Part shown: positions 1 to 7,765 of the stretch, piece by piece
How the letters are laid out: every line of letters starts with the position of its first letter
Numbering within the stretch: position 1 is the stretch's first letter
Origin: CAZCCM01 sp964616165
Lineage (GTDB): Bacteria > Bacillota > Clostridia > TANB77 > CAG-508
NCBI GenBank assembly: GCA_964616165.1
Contig: CAZTTS010000001.1
Coordinates: forward strand, 31,663 to 95,662
DNA length: 64,000 nt
Direction: 5' to 3'
Notes under the pieces: generated by a model
Seen by the model: the letters and a program-made list of their open reading frames with translations, nothing else
What the model was told of the DNA's origin: nothing
The model's database searches: none
Translations under genes and position numbers: made by a program

Positions 1-326
1 ATATATGAGATTAGTTTGTCTGTGTATTCATGTTTTTCTAAACAATTAGGATCTATATCACAAAGCTGATTATTTATAAAAGCATGAGTTTTAATATGTT
101 TGCTTAAATAAAGAGCAATTGCTTTAGTAAAGGGCTCCTTCTTTTTTGTTATTCCACTAAAGTTTTGCTCAATAACATGTGGTGCACTAATTAGAATAGG
201 CAAACTACCTTCTACTATAGTAATGTTGTTTCCAAGCTTCAAATTTTCTAATTCTATTATTTCTTTTTTAAATTCTTCAAGTGATTTGTGGCTAAAAGAA
301 GAAAATTCTCTATCTTTTAAATTCAT
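1..326 (-). CDS. N-formylglutamate amidohydrolase-like protein (N-terminal part, cut by window edge)
   Basis: Reading the minus strand from the ATG at 326 gives 108 open codons with no stop before the window edge, so the C-terminus is missing. The stretch LPILISAPHVIEQ followed by EPFTKAIALYL resembles the start of the FGase (N-formylglutamate amidohydrolase-like, zinc peptidase fold) family, where an APH segment contributes a metal-binding histidine; this assignment is by pattern only. A well-formed promoter (371-399) lies just upstream and points into the gene. It is divergent from the T4SS operon that begins at about 431. Function is unproven; it could be an uncharacterised hydrolase of the same fold. 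Confidence 0.65.
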   Translation of the reverse strand, partial: MNLKDREFSSFSHKSLEEFKKEIIELENLKLGNNITIVEGSLPILISAPHVIEQNFSGITKKKEPFTKAIALYLSKHIKTHAFINNQLCDIDPNCLEKHEYTDKLISY

Positions 327-370
327 TTTACCGACTTTCTATAAAACATATTAAAACTTATTCTTAATTA

Positions 371-399
371 ATTATATACTAAAAGAAAAGTAGTTCCAA
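371..399 (-). promoter_or_regulatory. Sigma-A-type promoter for the FGase-like gene
   Basis: On the minus strand TTGGAA (394-399) is followed after exactly 17 bases by TATAAT (371-376), about 45 bp upstream of the ATG at 326. It lies back to back with the + strand T4SS promoter at 431-458, so the two may share regulatory DNA. Confidence 0.7.
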
Positions 400-430
400 T
401 ACAAAAAACTAAAAGTTTTATAAAGTAATG

Positions 431-458
431 TTGACAAAAATGATATCTGTGATATATT
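431..458 (+). promoter_or_regulatory. T4SS promoter P1
   Basis: TTGACA (431-436), 16 bp spacer, TATATT (453-458), then GCC. The block GTGATATATTGCC nearly repeats the GTGGTATATTGCC of P2 (40376-40404) and P3 (43549-43577), which also drive T4SS genes. It lies inside the longest open frame (ATG at 428), so that ATG cannot be the start if this promoter is used; the real start must lie downstream of the Shine-Dalgarno at 471-475. Confidence 0.75.
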
Positions 459-481
459 GCCAACAAAAAAAGGAGATTATA

Positions 482-1213
482 ATAAATACATTAGACTTTC
501 TAGAGATTGAAAATATAATAGAAGACATATTAATTACAAAAGATAAATATATTAGAGTTCTAAAAATATCTCCCATCAATTATGATCTTAAATCAGACTT
601 CGAAAAACAATCTATAATAAATGCATATAAAACAGTTTTAAAAACCTGTGATTTTGATTTTCAAATTTTAATATTATCTCAAAAAGAAAACATAGAAAAA
701 AACATTAAAATATTAAATGAGCAATTATATAAAAAAACAGAGATGCTTAACAAAGAAAAAATTTTTTCTACAAAAGAAAAAGAAAGTCAAAACCTAGAAA
801 ATAAAACAAAAAAAATAAATGAAATTTATTTTAATTATTTAAATTTTATAAAAAAAATAAATAATAATATAAACATTAGTTCCAAGAATTTTTATATTAT
901 CCTTTACGAAAACAAAACAAATTTAGAAAAAAAAGGATGGAAAGAGTTATTAATTAAAAAACATAAAAAGAGAGATAAAAACAAGGATTTTATTAAAAAA
1001 GAGAGAAAAAAAGAAAGTTTACATAATTTTACAAAAATAGAAGAAAAACTAAGTACAGAAAAACACTTACATTCTTTGGATGACAAGGAAAAGAAGATAA
1101 AAGTATCGATTGAAAAATGTGGCAATATTATTAAGAGATTAAGCAAGAAAGAGCTTTATGAACTACTTGTTTTGGAGCAGAAAGGAGGGAGCTATTTTAA
1201 AGGGAGTTTTTAG
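482..1213 (+). CDS. T4SS-associated protein encoded ahead of VirB4
   Basis: First gene of the P1 operon. The frame is open from an ATG at 428, but that ATG has no ribosome binding site and precedes the -10 element. An AAAAAAAGGAG site ends at 475 and the codon six bases later is ATA (482), followed by Asn-Thr-Leu-Asp; there is no ATG, GTG or TTG in a suitable place, so an AUA start is proposed. The first ~75 residues (VLKISPINYDLKS, then a Lys/Phe-rich segment with FQILILSQ) resemble small proteins that precede VirB4 homologues in clostridial conjugation modules, recalled by pattern. The remainder is highly charged and lysine-rich, probably coiled coil. It overlaps the open frame of virB4 by about 50 bases, implying translational coupling. 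Exact role unknown. Confidence 0.65.
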   Translation: MNTLDFLEIENIIEDILITKDKYIRVLKISPINYDLKSDFEKQSIINAYKTVLKTCDFDFQILILSQKENIEKNIKILNEQLYKKTEMLNKEKIFSTKEKESQNLENKTKKINEIYFNYLNFIKKINNNINISSKNFYIILYENKTNLEKKGWKELLIKKHKKRDKNKDFIKKERKKESLHNFTKIEEKLSTEKHLHSLDDKEKKIKVSIEKCGNIIKRLSKKELYELLVLEQKGGSYFKGSF

Positions 1214-3008
1214 TAAAAAAGATGAAATCGCCCCATCATTTATATCAATATCTAAGCCTAAATATTTAGAAGTAGACAATATGTATTATGCAGGCTTAAT
1301 TGTTGTTGACTATAATAGGGAAAACTCAGAAATTATTTTTAAAAATATAATTAATGAAAATATTAATATAAGAATGAGTATTTTTTATGAGAAAAAAGAT
1401 ACATATAAAGCAATAAAAGAATTAACATATAATATCGGAAATATGGCTAGTGAAAATAAAGAAACTGAAGAAATAGATTTAATTGCACACACAAAAGATG
1501 ATGCAAGATATATAAGACGAGAGATGCAAATAAATAACGAAGAATTATACAATTTATATACATACATTGTTGTTTATGCAGAAGAGCTAGACAAATTATT
1601 TTTTAATTTAAATAAAATACAAGGAATTTTAGAGTCAAATGGATTGATTACAAAATTAGCAAACTTTAGAGAAGACGAAGTTTTTAAAAGCACTCTACCC
1701 ATCTTCTATAATCCTGATATCATAAAAAACGCAGCCAGAAGGAATGTATTAACTTCGGGACTAGTTGCTACTTACCCATTTATACTTTCAAATATTTTTG
1801 ATGAAAAAGGGATTTTTTTAGGTAAAAATATTATTAATAATTCAAACATATTTTTTAATAGATTTGACAATAATAAATATAAAAATAGCAATATGTGCAT
1901 TTTTGGGACATCAGGATCAGGTAAATCGTTTTTTGTTAAATTACAAATTTTAAGACAGTATTTATTTGGCATTAAACAATTTGTGATAGATCCTGAAAGA
2001 GAATACGATATATTGTGCAAGAATTTAGACGGGCAATATATAATTTTAGGCCCAGATTCTGATAGCTATATTAATGTTTTGGAGATTAGAGAAAATTCTA
2101 TTGAAGATAAACTAGGATATTTGAGTAGTAAATTATTAAAATTAAAATCTTTTTTTTATTTAATTTTTGATGATATGGAAATAGAAGAATATTCAATATT
2201 GGAAAAATATATTATTAAAATATATAAAAACAAACAAATAAGCTTTGATGATCAAAGCCTATTTAAAAACACACAAACTAAAAATATACACTTAAATAAA
2301 ACTTTTAAATCTTCACAAGACATGCCAATTATAGAAGACTTATATAATGAGATAGAAGAAGGAATAAAGACAATTAAAAACATAAAAGAAAAGAATATAT
2401 TACATGGCTTTAAAAACAAATTAGAAATTTTTGTAAATGGTTCATTGAAATTTTTTAATAAACGAACAAACATAACTATAAATAATGACTTAATAGTTGC
2501 TGATATTTATTCAATAGGAGAAGAAAACTATAAATATGCAATGTTTTTGCTCACAGAATTATTTTGGGACACTATTAAAGAAAATAGAAATGAAAAGAAA
2601 TTAATATATATTGATGAGATTTGGAGAATTATTGGTGCTACTTCAAATAAAGAAACAGCCGCATTTATTTTTAAAATTTTTAAAACAATTAGAAAATATG
2701 GTGGTGGAGCTATAGCTATTACACAAGATGTTTCAGATATTTTTGCGCTAGATGAAGGAAGATACGGAAAGAGTATACTTAACAACTCAGAAGTAAAAGC
2801 AATATTTAGCTTAGAAGAAGAAAATATAAAAACTTTAGAAAAGAATATAACTTTGTCTGAAAAAGAGAAAATTGAAATAAAAAACTTTAAAAGAGGTGAA
2901 TGTCTGTTATTTGTTTCTAATACTCATTTGCTTTTAAATATTATAACATCAGAATTTGAAAAAGAACTATTGGAGAAAAAACATGAAAATATTAACAGCA
3001 TTGAATAG
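1158..3008 (+). CDS. VirB4/TraC-type conjugation ATPase
   Basis: Motor ATPase expected to energise assembly or export by a type IV secretion system at the cytoplasmic membrane. Walker A GTSGSGKS lies at residues 250-257 and a Walker B-like segment LIYIDEIWRII near residue 480, followed by AITQDVSD; an N-terminal VirB4-like domain with the SIFYEKK segment precedes them. At about 616 residues it has the family's usual size. The ATG at 1158 has only a weak AAAGAG site. A much stronger AAAGGAGGG (1181-1189) is followed by ATT at 1194, so translation may really begin at AUU (see findings). The 3' end overlaps the next gene's ATG (2983). The family call is secure; the start is not. Confidence 0.88.
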   Translation: MNYLFWSRKEGAILKGVFSKKDEIAPSFISISKPKYLEVDNMYYAGLIVVDYNRENSEIIFKNIINENINIRMSIFYEKKDTYKAIKELTYNIGNMASENKETEEIDLIAHTKDDARYIRREMQINNEELYNLYTYIVVYAEELDKLFFNLNKIQGILESNGLITKLANFREDEVFKSTLPIFYNPDIIKNAARRNVLTSGLVATYPFILSNIFDEKGIFLGKNIINNSNIFFNRFDNNKYKNSNMCIFGTSGSGKSFFVKLQILRQYLFGIKQFVIDPEREYDILCKNLDGQYIILGPDSDSYINVLEIRENSIEDKLGYLSSKLLKLKSFFYLIFDDMEIEEYSILEKYIIKIYKNKQISFDDQSLFKNTQTKNIHLNKTFKSSQDMPIIEDLYNEIEEGIKTIKNIKEKNILHGFKNKLEIFVNGSLKFFNKRTNITINNDLIVADIYSIGEENYKYAMFLLTELFWDTIKENRNEKKLIYIDEIWRIIGATSNKETAAFIFKIFKTIRKYGGGAIAITQDVSDIFALDEGRYGKSILNNSEVKAIFSLEEENIKTLEKNITLSEKEKIEIKNFKRGECLLFVSNTHLLLNIITSEFEKELLEKKHENINSIE

Positions 3009-3690
3009 CAGTGCTCTGTATAACAAATTAAATAAATCATTTAAAAGTTCTAAAAATATATTGCTGAATAAAGATATTGTATACAAAGAAGGAATTATTG
3101 AGTTTTTAAAAACAAATAATGATATTAACATTTTAGTTCTAAACACAAATATTGAAGGTACAATAGACATATATTCTTTAATTAAAGAAGTTTTAGAAAT
3201 TAATAAATATATTGAAATTATTGCAATCATTAATAAAGATGACTTAGAATTGAGAAAATTCTTATCTAGCTATAATATAAATAAAGTTTTAATAGAAGGA
3301 GAATTCCTTTTAGAAAATTTAATTGGATTAATAACTAACGATCAAAATATAAAACAAAAGTTAATAGAAAAAGAAATAGATGAACTAAGAAAGTTAGTTT
3401 TTGAAAAAAATCAAAATACATGGATAAACAAAATAAATACTCAGTTCCAAAACTTTAAAAGATATAACATAAACCAAAGACAAAACAATAAAACAAAGAG
3501 TAAAACTGAAAAGGATAATAAAAAAGGAAAAGAAAGTAAAAGAAAAAACAAAAGTAAAAATAATTTTTTAAAAAGAAAAGAAAATTCTTTGAAAATAATC
3601 AAAAATAAAAGAATATATTTTACATTAAGTGAAGAGTTACAAAAATATAATATAGATTCTATTGATATTACAATTAATATAAAAAGATAG
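2983..3690 (+). CDS. CpaE/TadZ receiver-like protein with basic tail
   Basis: Overlaps the end of virB4 by 26 bases. The ATG at 2983 is chosen because TTGGAGAAAAAAC gives it a good ribosome binding site; the longer frame from 2956 does not. Residues 1-115 alternate hydrophobic strands and helices (ILVLNTN, EIIAIIN, KVLIEG) like the receiver-like N-terminal domain that precedes a MinD-type ATPase in CpaE/TadZ-like proteins. Here the ATPase domain is absent; it is replaced by a Lys/Asn/Gln-rich tail of about 100 residues, likely disordered and possibly nucleic-acid or membrane binding. The ending KYNIDSIDITINIKR returns to structured sequence. Its place in the operon suggests a T4SS accessory or localisation role (inference). 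Confidence 0.6.
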   Translation: MKILTALNSSALYNKLNKSFKSSKNILLNKDIVYKEGIIEFLKTNNDINILVLNTNIEGTIDIYSLIKEVLEINKYIEIIAIINKDDLELRKFLSSYNINKVLIEGEFLLENLIGLITNDQNIKQKLIEKEIDELRKLVFEKNQNTWINKINTQFQNFKRYNINQRQNNKTKSKTEKDNKKGKESKRKNKSKNNFLKRKENSLKIIKNKRIYFTLSEELQKYNIDSIDITINIKR

Positions 3691-3709
3691 TTTGGGTAGA
3701 AAGGTTATT

Positions 3710-4462
3710 ATGCAAGAAGTATTAGACTTAAGTTTATTAAATGAAAAAACATTAGAAAATGTTTTAACAAAAGAAGTTCCTTTAGAAATACAAGAAGAAG
3801 TTTTAAAAGGACAAGAAAATTTTTTAAACACAACTTTAGGGAAAGCAGCTAATTTTGCTCTAGACATTGGATTAAAAGCATTATTACCAGATGTAGTAGA
3901 AGACATAGTAATAGACATTAAAGACACTATTTTTAGAGAGGGCTTTAAAGAAGGATTAAAAACTTTGGTAAGTTCTATTAAAGACATAGGCAAATCTTTA
4001 ACTGGAATTGTTACTGGAAAATTTGAAAATATAAATCAAATTGATGTTGCAACAAAAAATGGAGGTGTAATTAATACTACATCAAAACTATTAAATATTG
4101 GAATTGATAAAGCTATTGAAAAAGAGATTATAGATCCATCAGTTGGTAGTATTATACGTTCAGGAAAAACTGCAATACTTTCAGCTTTTTCAAATAAATT
4201 AGAAGATAGTATAAAAAATCAATTTAGAACTTTTGAAAAATTAGAAAATCAAATAGAAAAGTGGGAAATAAATTTACAAAACCAAGAATTAGACAAAATG
4301 CAAAGAAATATAAACAATATAAATAGTTATAATAAAACTTTAGTGCCATTTGAAAATGTTTTGCTAAAGTCAAGAGAAGTAAACACAATTCATAATTGGA
4401 TAAAAGAAAACAAATCTTTTGAAGTTCCGGAAGAACTTTATGAATTATTAAAAAACATTTAA
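3710..4462 (+). CDS. Conserved-looking hypothetical protein, last gene of the P1 operon
   Basis: The start is the ATG at 3710, preceded by AGAAAGG; the longer frame from a TTG at 3692 would place the ribosome binding site inside the gene. The ~250-residue product is mostly predicted helix, with a central amphipathic, Gly/Ile-rich part (LGKAANFALDIGLKALLP; SLTGIVTG; GSIIRSGKTAILSAF) and a C-terminal coiled-coil-like segment rich in Asn, Glu and Lys. No signal peptide, clear membrane span or enzyme motif is visible. It follows the CpaE-like gene by 19 bases and ends the T4SS operon. I do not recognise the family; a secreted substrate or structural factor is possible but unsupported. Confidence 0.6.
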   Translation: MQEVLDLSLLNEKTLENVLTKEVPLEIQEEVLKGQENFLNTTLGKAANFALDIGLKALLPDVVEDIVIDIKDTIFREGFKEGLKTLVSSIKDIGKSLTGIVTGKFENINQIDVATKNGGVINTTSKLLNIGIDKAIEKEIIDPSVGSIIRSGKTAILSAFSNKLEDSIKNQFRTFEKLENQIEKWEINLQNQELDKMQRNINNINSYNKTLVPFENVLLKSREVNTIHNWIKENKSFEVPEELYELLKNI

Positions 4463-4568
4463 AAAATTTCTATAAATTTAAAAAAGATATCAACAAAAAC
4501 TTGTACATATAAAATTATAACAAAAAAAGTATTTTTAATTATCTTTTAATATGATATATTTAAATTAG

Positions 4569-4611
4569 AATATGTTTTGGAAGTTAAAATTAATTTAACG
4601 AAAAACATATT
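4569..4611 (+). other. Two-tier hairpin between T4SS operon and NERD gene
   Basis: Perfect outer arms AATATGTTTT (4569-4578) and AAAACATATT (4602-4611) enclose an inner stem GTTAAA (4583-4588) / TTTAAC (4594-4599). No T-run follows on the + strand, so it is not a standard terminator; it may be a leader structure for the NERD gene or an operator. Confidence 0.5.
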
Positions 4612-4652
4612 AAATTAAATTTATTTATGTAATAAGAAAGGGAATAGAAGTA

Positions 4653-5399
4653 TTGTCAGAGATATTTAAGAACCTTATTTTTGTAATGTATAACTTAAGA
4701 TATTATTTGTTAATATTTTGGTTGGCTTATTTATTAAGGCAATTAGCATATGCAATTAAATATTTTAAATCTGACTATAAAAAAGAAAGTAATATTGGTT
4801 TAAGGAGGTTTTTGTATAATTCGAAATATTCTTCTGAAGGTTTACTTTTTATGAGATTAGAAAAAATTAAAAGACATTCAAAAATTTTAACCAATTTACA
4901 GGTTCCCACAAAAGAAGGAATAGCAGACATAGATATAATTTATATAAATATTAATGGTTTATTTATGATTACTAGTAAAAATTATAGTGGTTGGATATAT
5001 GGATCTACAAAAAGTGCAGAATGGACGAGAAAACTATTAGGAATTAAACATAGTTTTTTAAATATTCTTCAACAAAATGAAAAGAAAATTGAGTTTTTAG
5101 AAGAAGCATTACCAGAAACAGAAATTCAACAGTTAATTATTTTTAATAAAAAATGTGAATTAAAGAATCTTAAAGTAAACAGAAGAGTGGTTATAAAAGA
5201 AAGAGATTTAGAAAGAAGAGTCTTAAAATATAGATTTAGAAGAGCTTTTACAGAAGAAAGAGTTGATGAAATATATAATCAATTAAAACCATATGCTAAT
5301 CAAGTTGTATTTGAAAAAATAGCACTTATTGACAGAGCAACAGACATATTGGTTAATAAAATAAGAAAACAAGAACAAGTGACTAATGACGAAAATTAG
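4653..5399 (+). CDS. Membrane-anchored NERD-domain protein
   Basis: Start is TTG at 4653, with AAAGGG ten bases upstream; no better start exists. A hydrophobic segment (about residues 8-32) anchors the N-terminus. It is followed by a NERD (nuclease-related) domain: LQVPTKEGIADIDIIYI, then GLFMITSKNYSGWIYG, giving the pattern of acidic residue, strand and Lys-Asn typical of this endonuclease-like fold. The catalytic role of NERD proteins is mostly unproven. The gene stands alone after the T4SS operon and a structured intergenic region, and is followed 22 bases later by an acetyltransferase gene. A link to T4SS DNA processing is speculative. Confidence 0.75.
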   Translation: MSEIFKNLIFVMYNLRYYLLIFWLAYLLRQLAYAIKYFKSDYKKESNIGLRRFLYNSKYSSEGLLFMRLEKIKRHSKILTNLQVPTKEGIADIDIIYININGLFMITSKNYSGWIYGSTKSAEWTRKLLGIKHSFLNILQQNEKKIEFLEEALPETEIQQLIIFNKKCELKNLKVNRRVVIKERDLERRVLKYRFRRAFTEERVDEIYNQLKPYANQVVFEKIALIDRATDILVNKIRKQEQVTNDEN

Positions 5400-5421
5400 T
5401 GATAAAACAAAAAGGTTTTGA

Positions 5422-5904
5422 ATGAAGATAGAAACGGTTAATTTAAACAAAGAAAATTTAATAACAATAAAAGAAATTGATGACAAATTTTATGACAAAG
5501 AAAATTTAGATTTAAATTTTTATTTAAAAAGATATAATGCTAATCATAGTGCATATTTTTTAAAAGGTGCAAATAAAGTTGTAGGATATATAGTTTCTGT
5601 ACCCATAAAAAAAGAATTATATAATGTTTTTAAAAAAGGAATAATTACTAATGATATCTATATTAACAATAAAATGTTTATAGATAATTCAAGATATAAT
5701 TATATTTCTTCTATTTGTATTTTAGAAGAATATAGGAATAAAGGCTATGGGAAACAACTATTTGAAAGTTTTTTAAAAAATATTGATAAAGGGAAATATA
5801 TTGCTCTTGCTATTAATGAAAGTGGATACCAAATAGCTAGTAAATATATGAAAGTAATAAAAGAAATTGATAATAATGTAAAAGTATTAGAATATATTAA
5901 ATAA
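5422..5904 (+). CDS. GNAT-family N-acetyltransferase
   Basis: A 160-residue single-domain GNAT protein. The acetyl-CoA-binding motif A is clear: SSICILEEYRNKGYGKQLF (R/Q-x-x-G-x-G/A type, here RNKGYG), preceded by the strand VVGYIVSVPI. AAAAGG six bases before the ATG supports the start. It would transfer an acetyl group to an unknown small molecule or protein amine. It is 22 bases after the NERD gene and may be cotranscribed with it. Confidence 0.85.
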   Translation: MKIETVNLNKENLITIKEIDDKFYDKENLDLNFYLKRYNANHSAYFLKGANKVVGYIVSVPIKKELYNVFKKGIITNDIYINNKMFIDNSRYNYISSICILEEYRNKGYGKQLFESFLKNIDKGKYIALAINESGYQIASKYMKVIKEIDNNVKVLEYIK

Positions 5905-5963
5905 AAGAAGAAAAACATGTAGTTGATATAATTAAAACTAATAATATAGCAAAGGAGTTTATT

Positions 5964-6719
5964 ATGAATGAAAAAGATTTTTATAACAAAATAAAAGATT
6001 GGAATTTTAAGGATATAAAATATTCTGTTGAAAATTTAACAAAATGGGATATGTTTGATGTTATAAATAAATATGCAACTTTTCAAAGCAAAATTTTAGA
6101 TCTTGGAACAGGTGGAGGAGAAAGAGTTTTAGATTATTTTCCGGATTGTGAAGAAATTTTAGCTACAGATTTTGCAGAAGAAATGATTCAAACAGCCAAT
6201 ATTAATTTGAAAATAAGTGGAAGAAAAAATATTACTTTTAGAGTAATGGATAATTTGCAAATGGATGTAGCAGACGAATATTTTGACATTATCGTTGCAA
6301 GACACACTTGTATTGATGCAGAGCAAATTTATAAAGCGTTAAAAAAAGATGGGAAATTAATTGTTAGAGGAGTAGATCAATTAGACTGTTGGAGTTTAAA
6401 AAGGATGTTTGGTTCAGGACAAGGTTTTGCAGATCTTAAGGCTATTAGCGTTATAGACTACGAGAATATTTTAGACGCAGGATTTAAACATGTAGAGTTA
6501 ATTCCAATACATGCTAGAGAATATTATCAGACTAAAGAAGACCTAGCAGCATTACTAATGAAAACGCCAATATTATTAAATTTTTCTGAAACAGAAGAAA
6601 ATGTTGAAATGTCTAGTGCATTAGACTTAAATACTTTAGACAAATATATTGAAGAAAACTTAACAGATAAAGGTATTTTATTAATCAGAAGATATTATGG
6701 TATTGTTGCAAGCAAATAA
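5964..6719 (+). CDS. Class I SAM-dependent methyltransferase
   Basis: A strong AAAGGAG site supports the ATG at 5964. Motif I ILDLGTGGGERVL (about residues 44-56) and post-I ATDFAEEM form the SAM-binding site of a Rossmann-type methyltransferase; FDIIVARHTCIDAEQIYKAL is the following strand-helix and DGKLIVRGV the next strand. The substrate cannot be deduced. Family members of this type (Methyltransf_11/25) act on small molecules or tRNA. Neighbours are a GNAT enzyme and the galactofuranose genes, with no obvious functional tie. Confidence 0.85.
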   Translation: MNEKDFYNKIKDWNFKDIKYSVENLTKWDMFDVINKYATFQSKILDLGTGGGERVLDYFPDCEEILATDFAEEMIQTANINLKISGRKNITFRVMDNLQMDVADEYFDIIVARHTCIDAEQIYKALKKDGKLIVRGVDQLDCWSLKRMFGSGQGFADLKAISVIDYENILDAGFKHVELIPIHAREYYQTKEDLAALLMKTPILLNFSETEENVEMSSALDLNTLDKYIEENLTDKGILLIRRYYGIVASK

Positions 6720-6778
6720 AGAGATATAGTGTTTTAAAACACAAGGAAACATATAAATTGTAGAATAGGAACATTAAA

Positions 6779-7759
6779 ATGAAAGTATTAATAGTAGGTG
6801 GTGCGGGATATATTGGAAGTCACGCAAACTATGAGTTTATAAGAAAAAATCACGATGTTGTTGTAATAGATAATTTATCATCCGGTATTAGGTCAATGGT
6901 ACACGACAAAGCTACTTTTTATGAAGCTGATATTAGGGATAAAGAAAAAGTGTCTCAAATAATAAAAACAGAACAACAAAAAGAAAAAATTGATATTGTT
7001 ATACATTTTGCCGGGAAATTATTAGTTGGCGAGAGTTTTATAAAACCATTAGAATATTATCATAATAATGTTGAGGGCTTAAGAGTTTTACTAGAAGTGA
7101 TGATAGAAGAAAAAATTAAAAATATAGTGTTTTCTTCAACAGCAGCAGTTTATGGGAACCCTATAAAGGAAATTTGCGAAGAAGGTGATCCTACAAATCC
7201 TATGAATCCTTATAGTGAAAGTAAATTAGCGTGTGAAAAGTTAATCCAATGGGTATCACAAATTTATAAAATGAATTATTGTATACTTAGATATTTTAAT
7301 GTTGCTGGTGCAGATAAAACTTTAGAAATAGGGCATGAAAAAGAAAAACACACTCATTTAATACCTATTGTAGTAGAAACACTATTAGGCATTAGAGACG
7401 AAGTGCAAGTTTATGGAAATGATTATAATACGAAGGATGGGACATGTATTAGAGACTACATTCATGTAAGTGATTTAGCAATAGCACATGTGTTGGGGGC
7501 AGAATATATTTATAATAAAAAGGAATCACTACTTTTAAACTTAGGAACAAACCAAGCCTCTTCAGTGATGGAAATTATAGGAGAGGCTTTTAAATATGGC
7601 AAGATAAACTATGTTATTGGTGAGCGAAGGATGGGAGATCCTGATAAATTAGTAGCATCTAACAGTTTGGCTAAACAAAAGTTAGATTGGGAACCGAAGT
7701 ATGATATAAAAGATATTATTAAATCAGATATTGAATATAGAAAAAAATCATTAAACTAA
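6779..7759 (+). CDS. galE: UDP-glucose 4-epimerase
   Basis: Interconverts UDP-glucose and UDP-galactose, using bound NAD. An extended short-chain dehydrogenase with GGAGYIGSH (NAD-binding, residues 7-15), the catalytic Ser region FSSTAAVYG, the YSESK catalytic Tyr/Lys pair, and LRYFNVAGAD. The length of 326 residues is normal. AGGA upstream supports the ATG. It lies seven bases ahead of glf, so UDP-galactose made here would be the direct substrate of the mutase: a galactofuranose pathway. Confidence 0.95.
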   Translation: MKVLIVGGAGYIGSHANYEFIRKNHDVVVIDNLSSGIRSMVHDKATFYEADIRDKEKVSQIIKTEQQKEKIDIVIHFAGKLLVGESFIKPLEYYHNNVEGLRVLLEVMIEEKIKNIVFSSTAAVYGNPIKEICEEGDPTNPMNPYSESKLACEKLIQWVSQIYKMNYCILRYFNVAGADKTLEIGHEKEKHTHLIPIVVETLLGIRDEVQVYGNDYNTKDGTCIRDYIHVSDLAIAHVLGAEYIYNKKESLLLNLGTNQASSVMEIIGEAFKYGKINYVIGERRMGDPDKLVASNSLAKQKLDWEPKYDIKDIIKSDIEYRKKSLN

Positions 7760-7765
7760 AAAATA

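Noticed and set aside
428..481. ATG 428 as the start of the first T4SS gene
   Set aside because: No ribosome site, and it lies upstream of the -10 of promoter P1.
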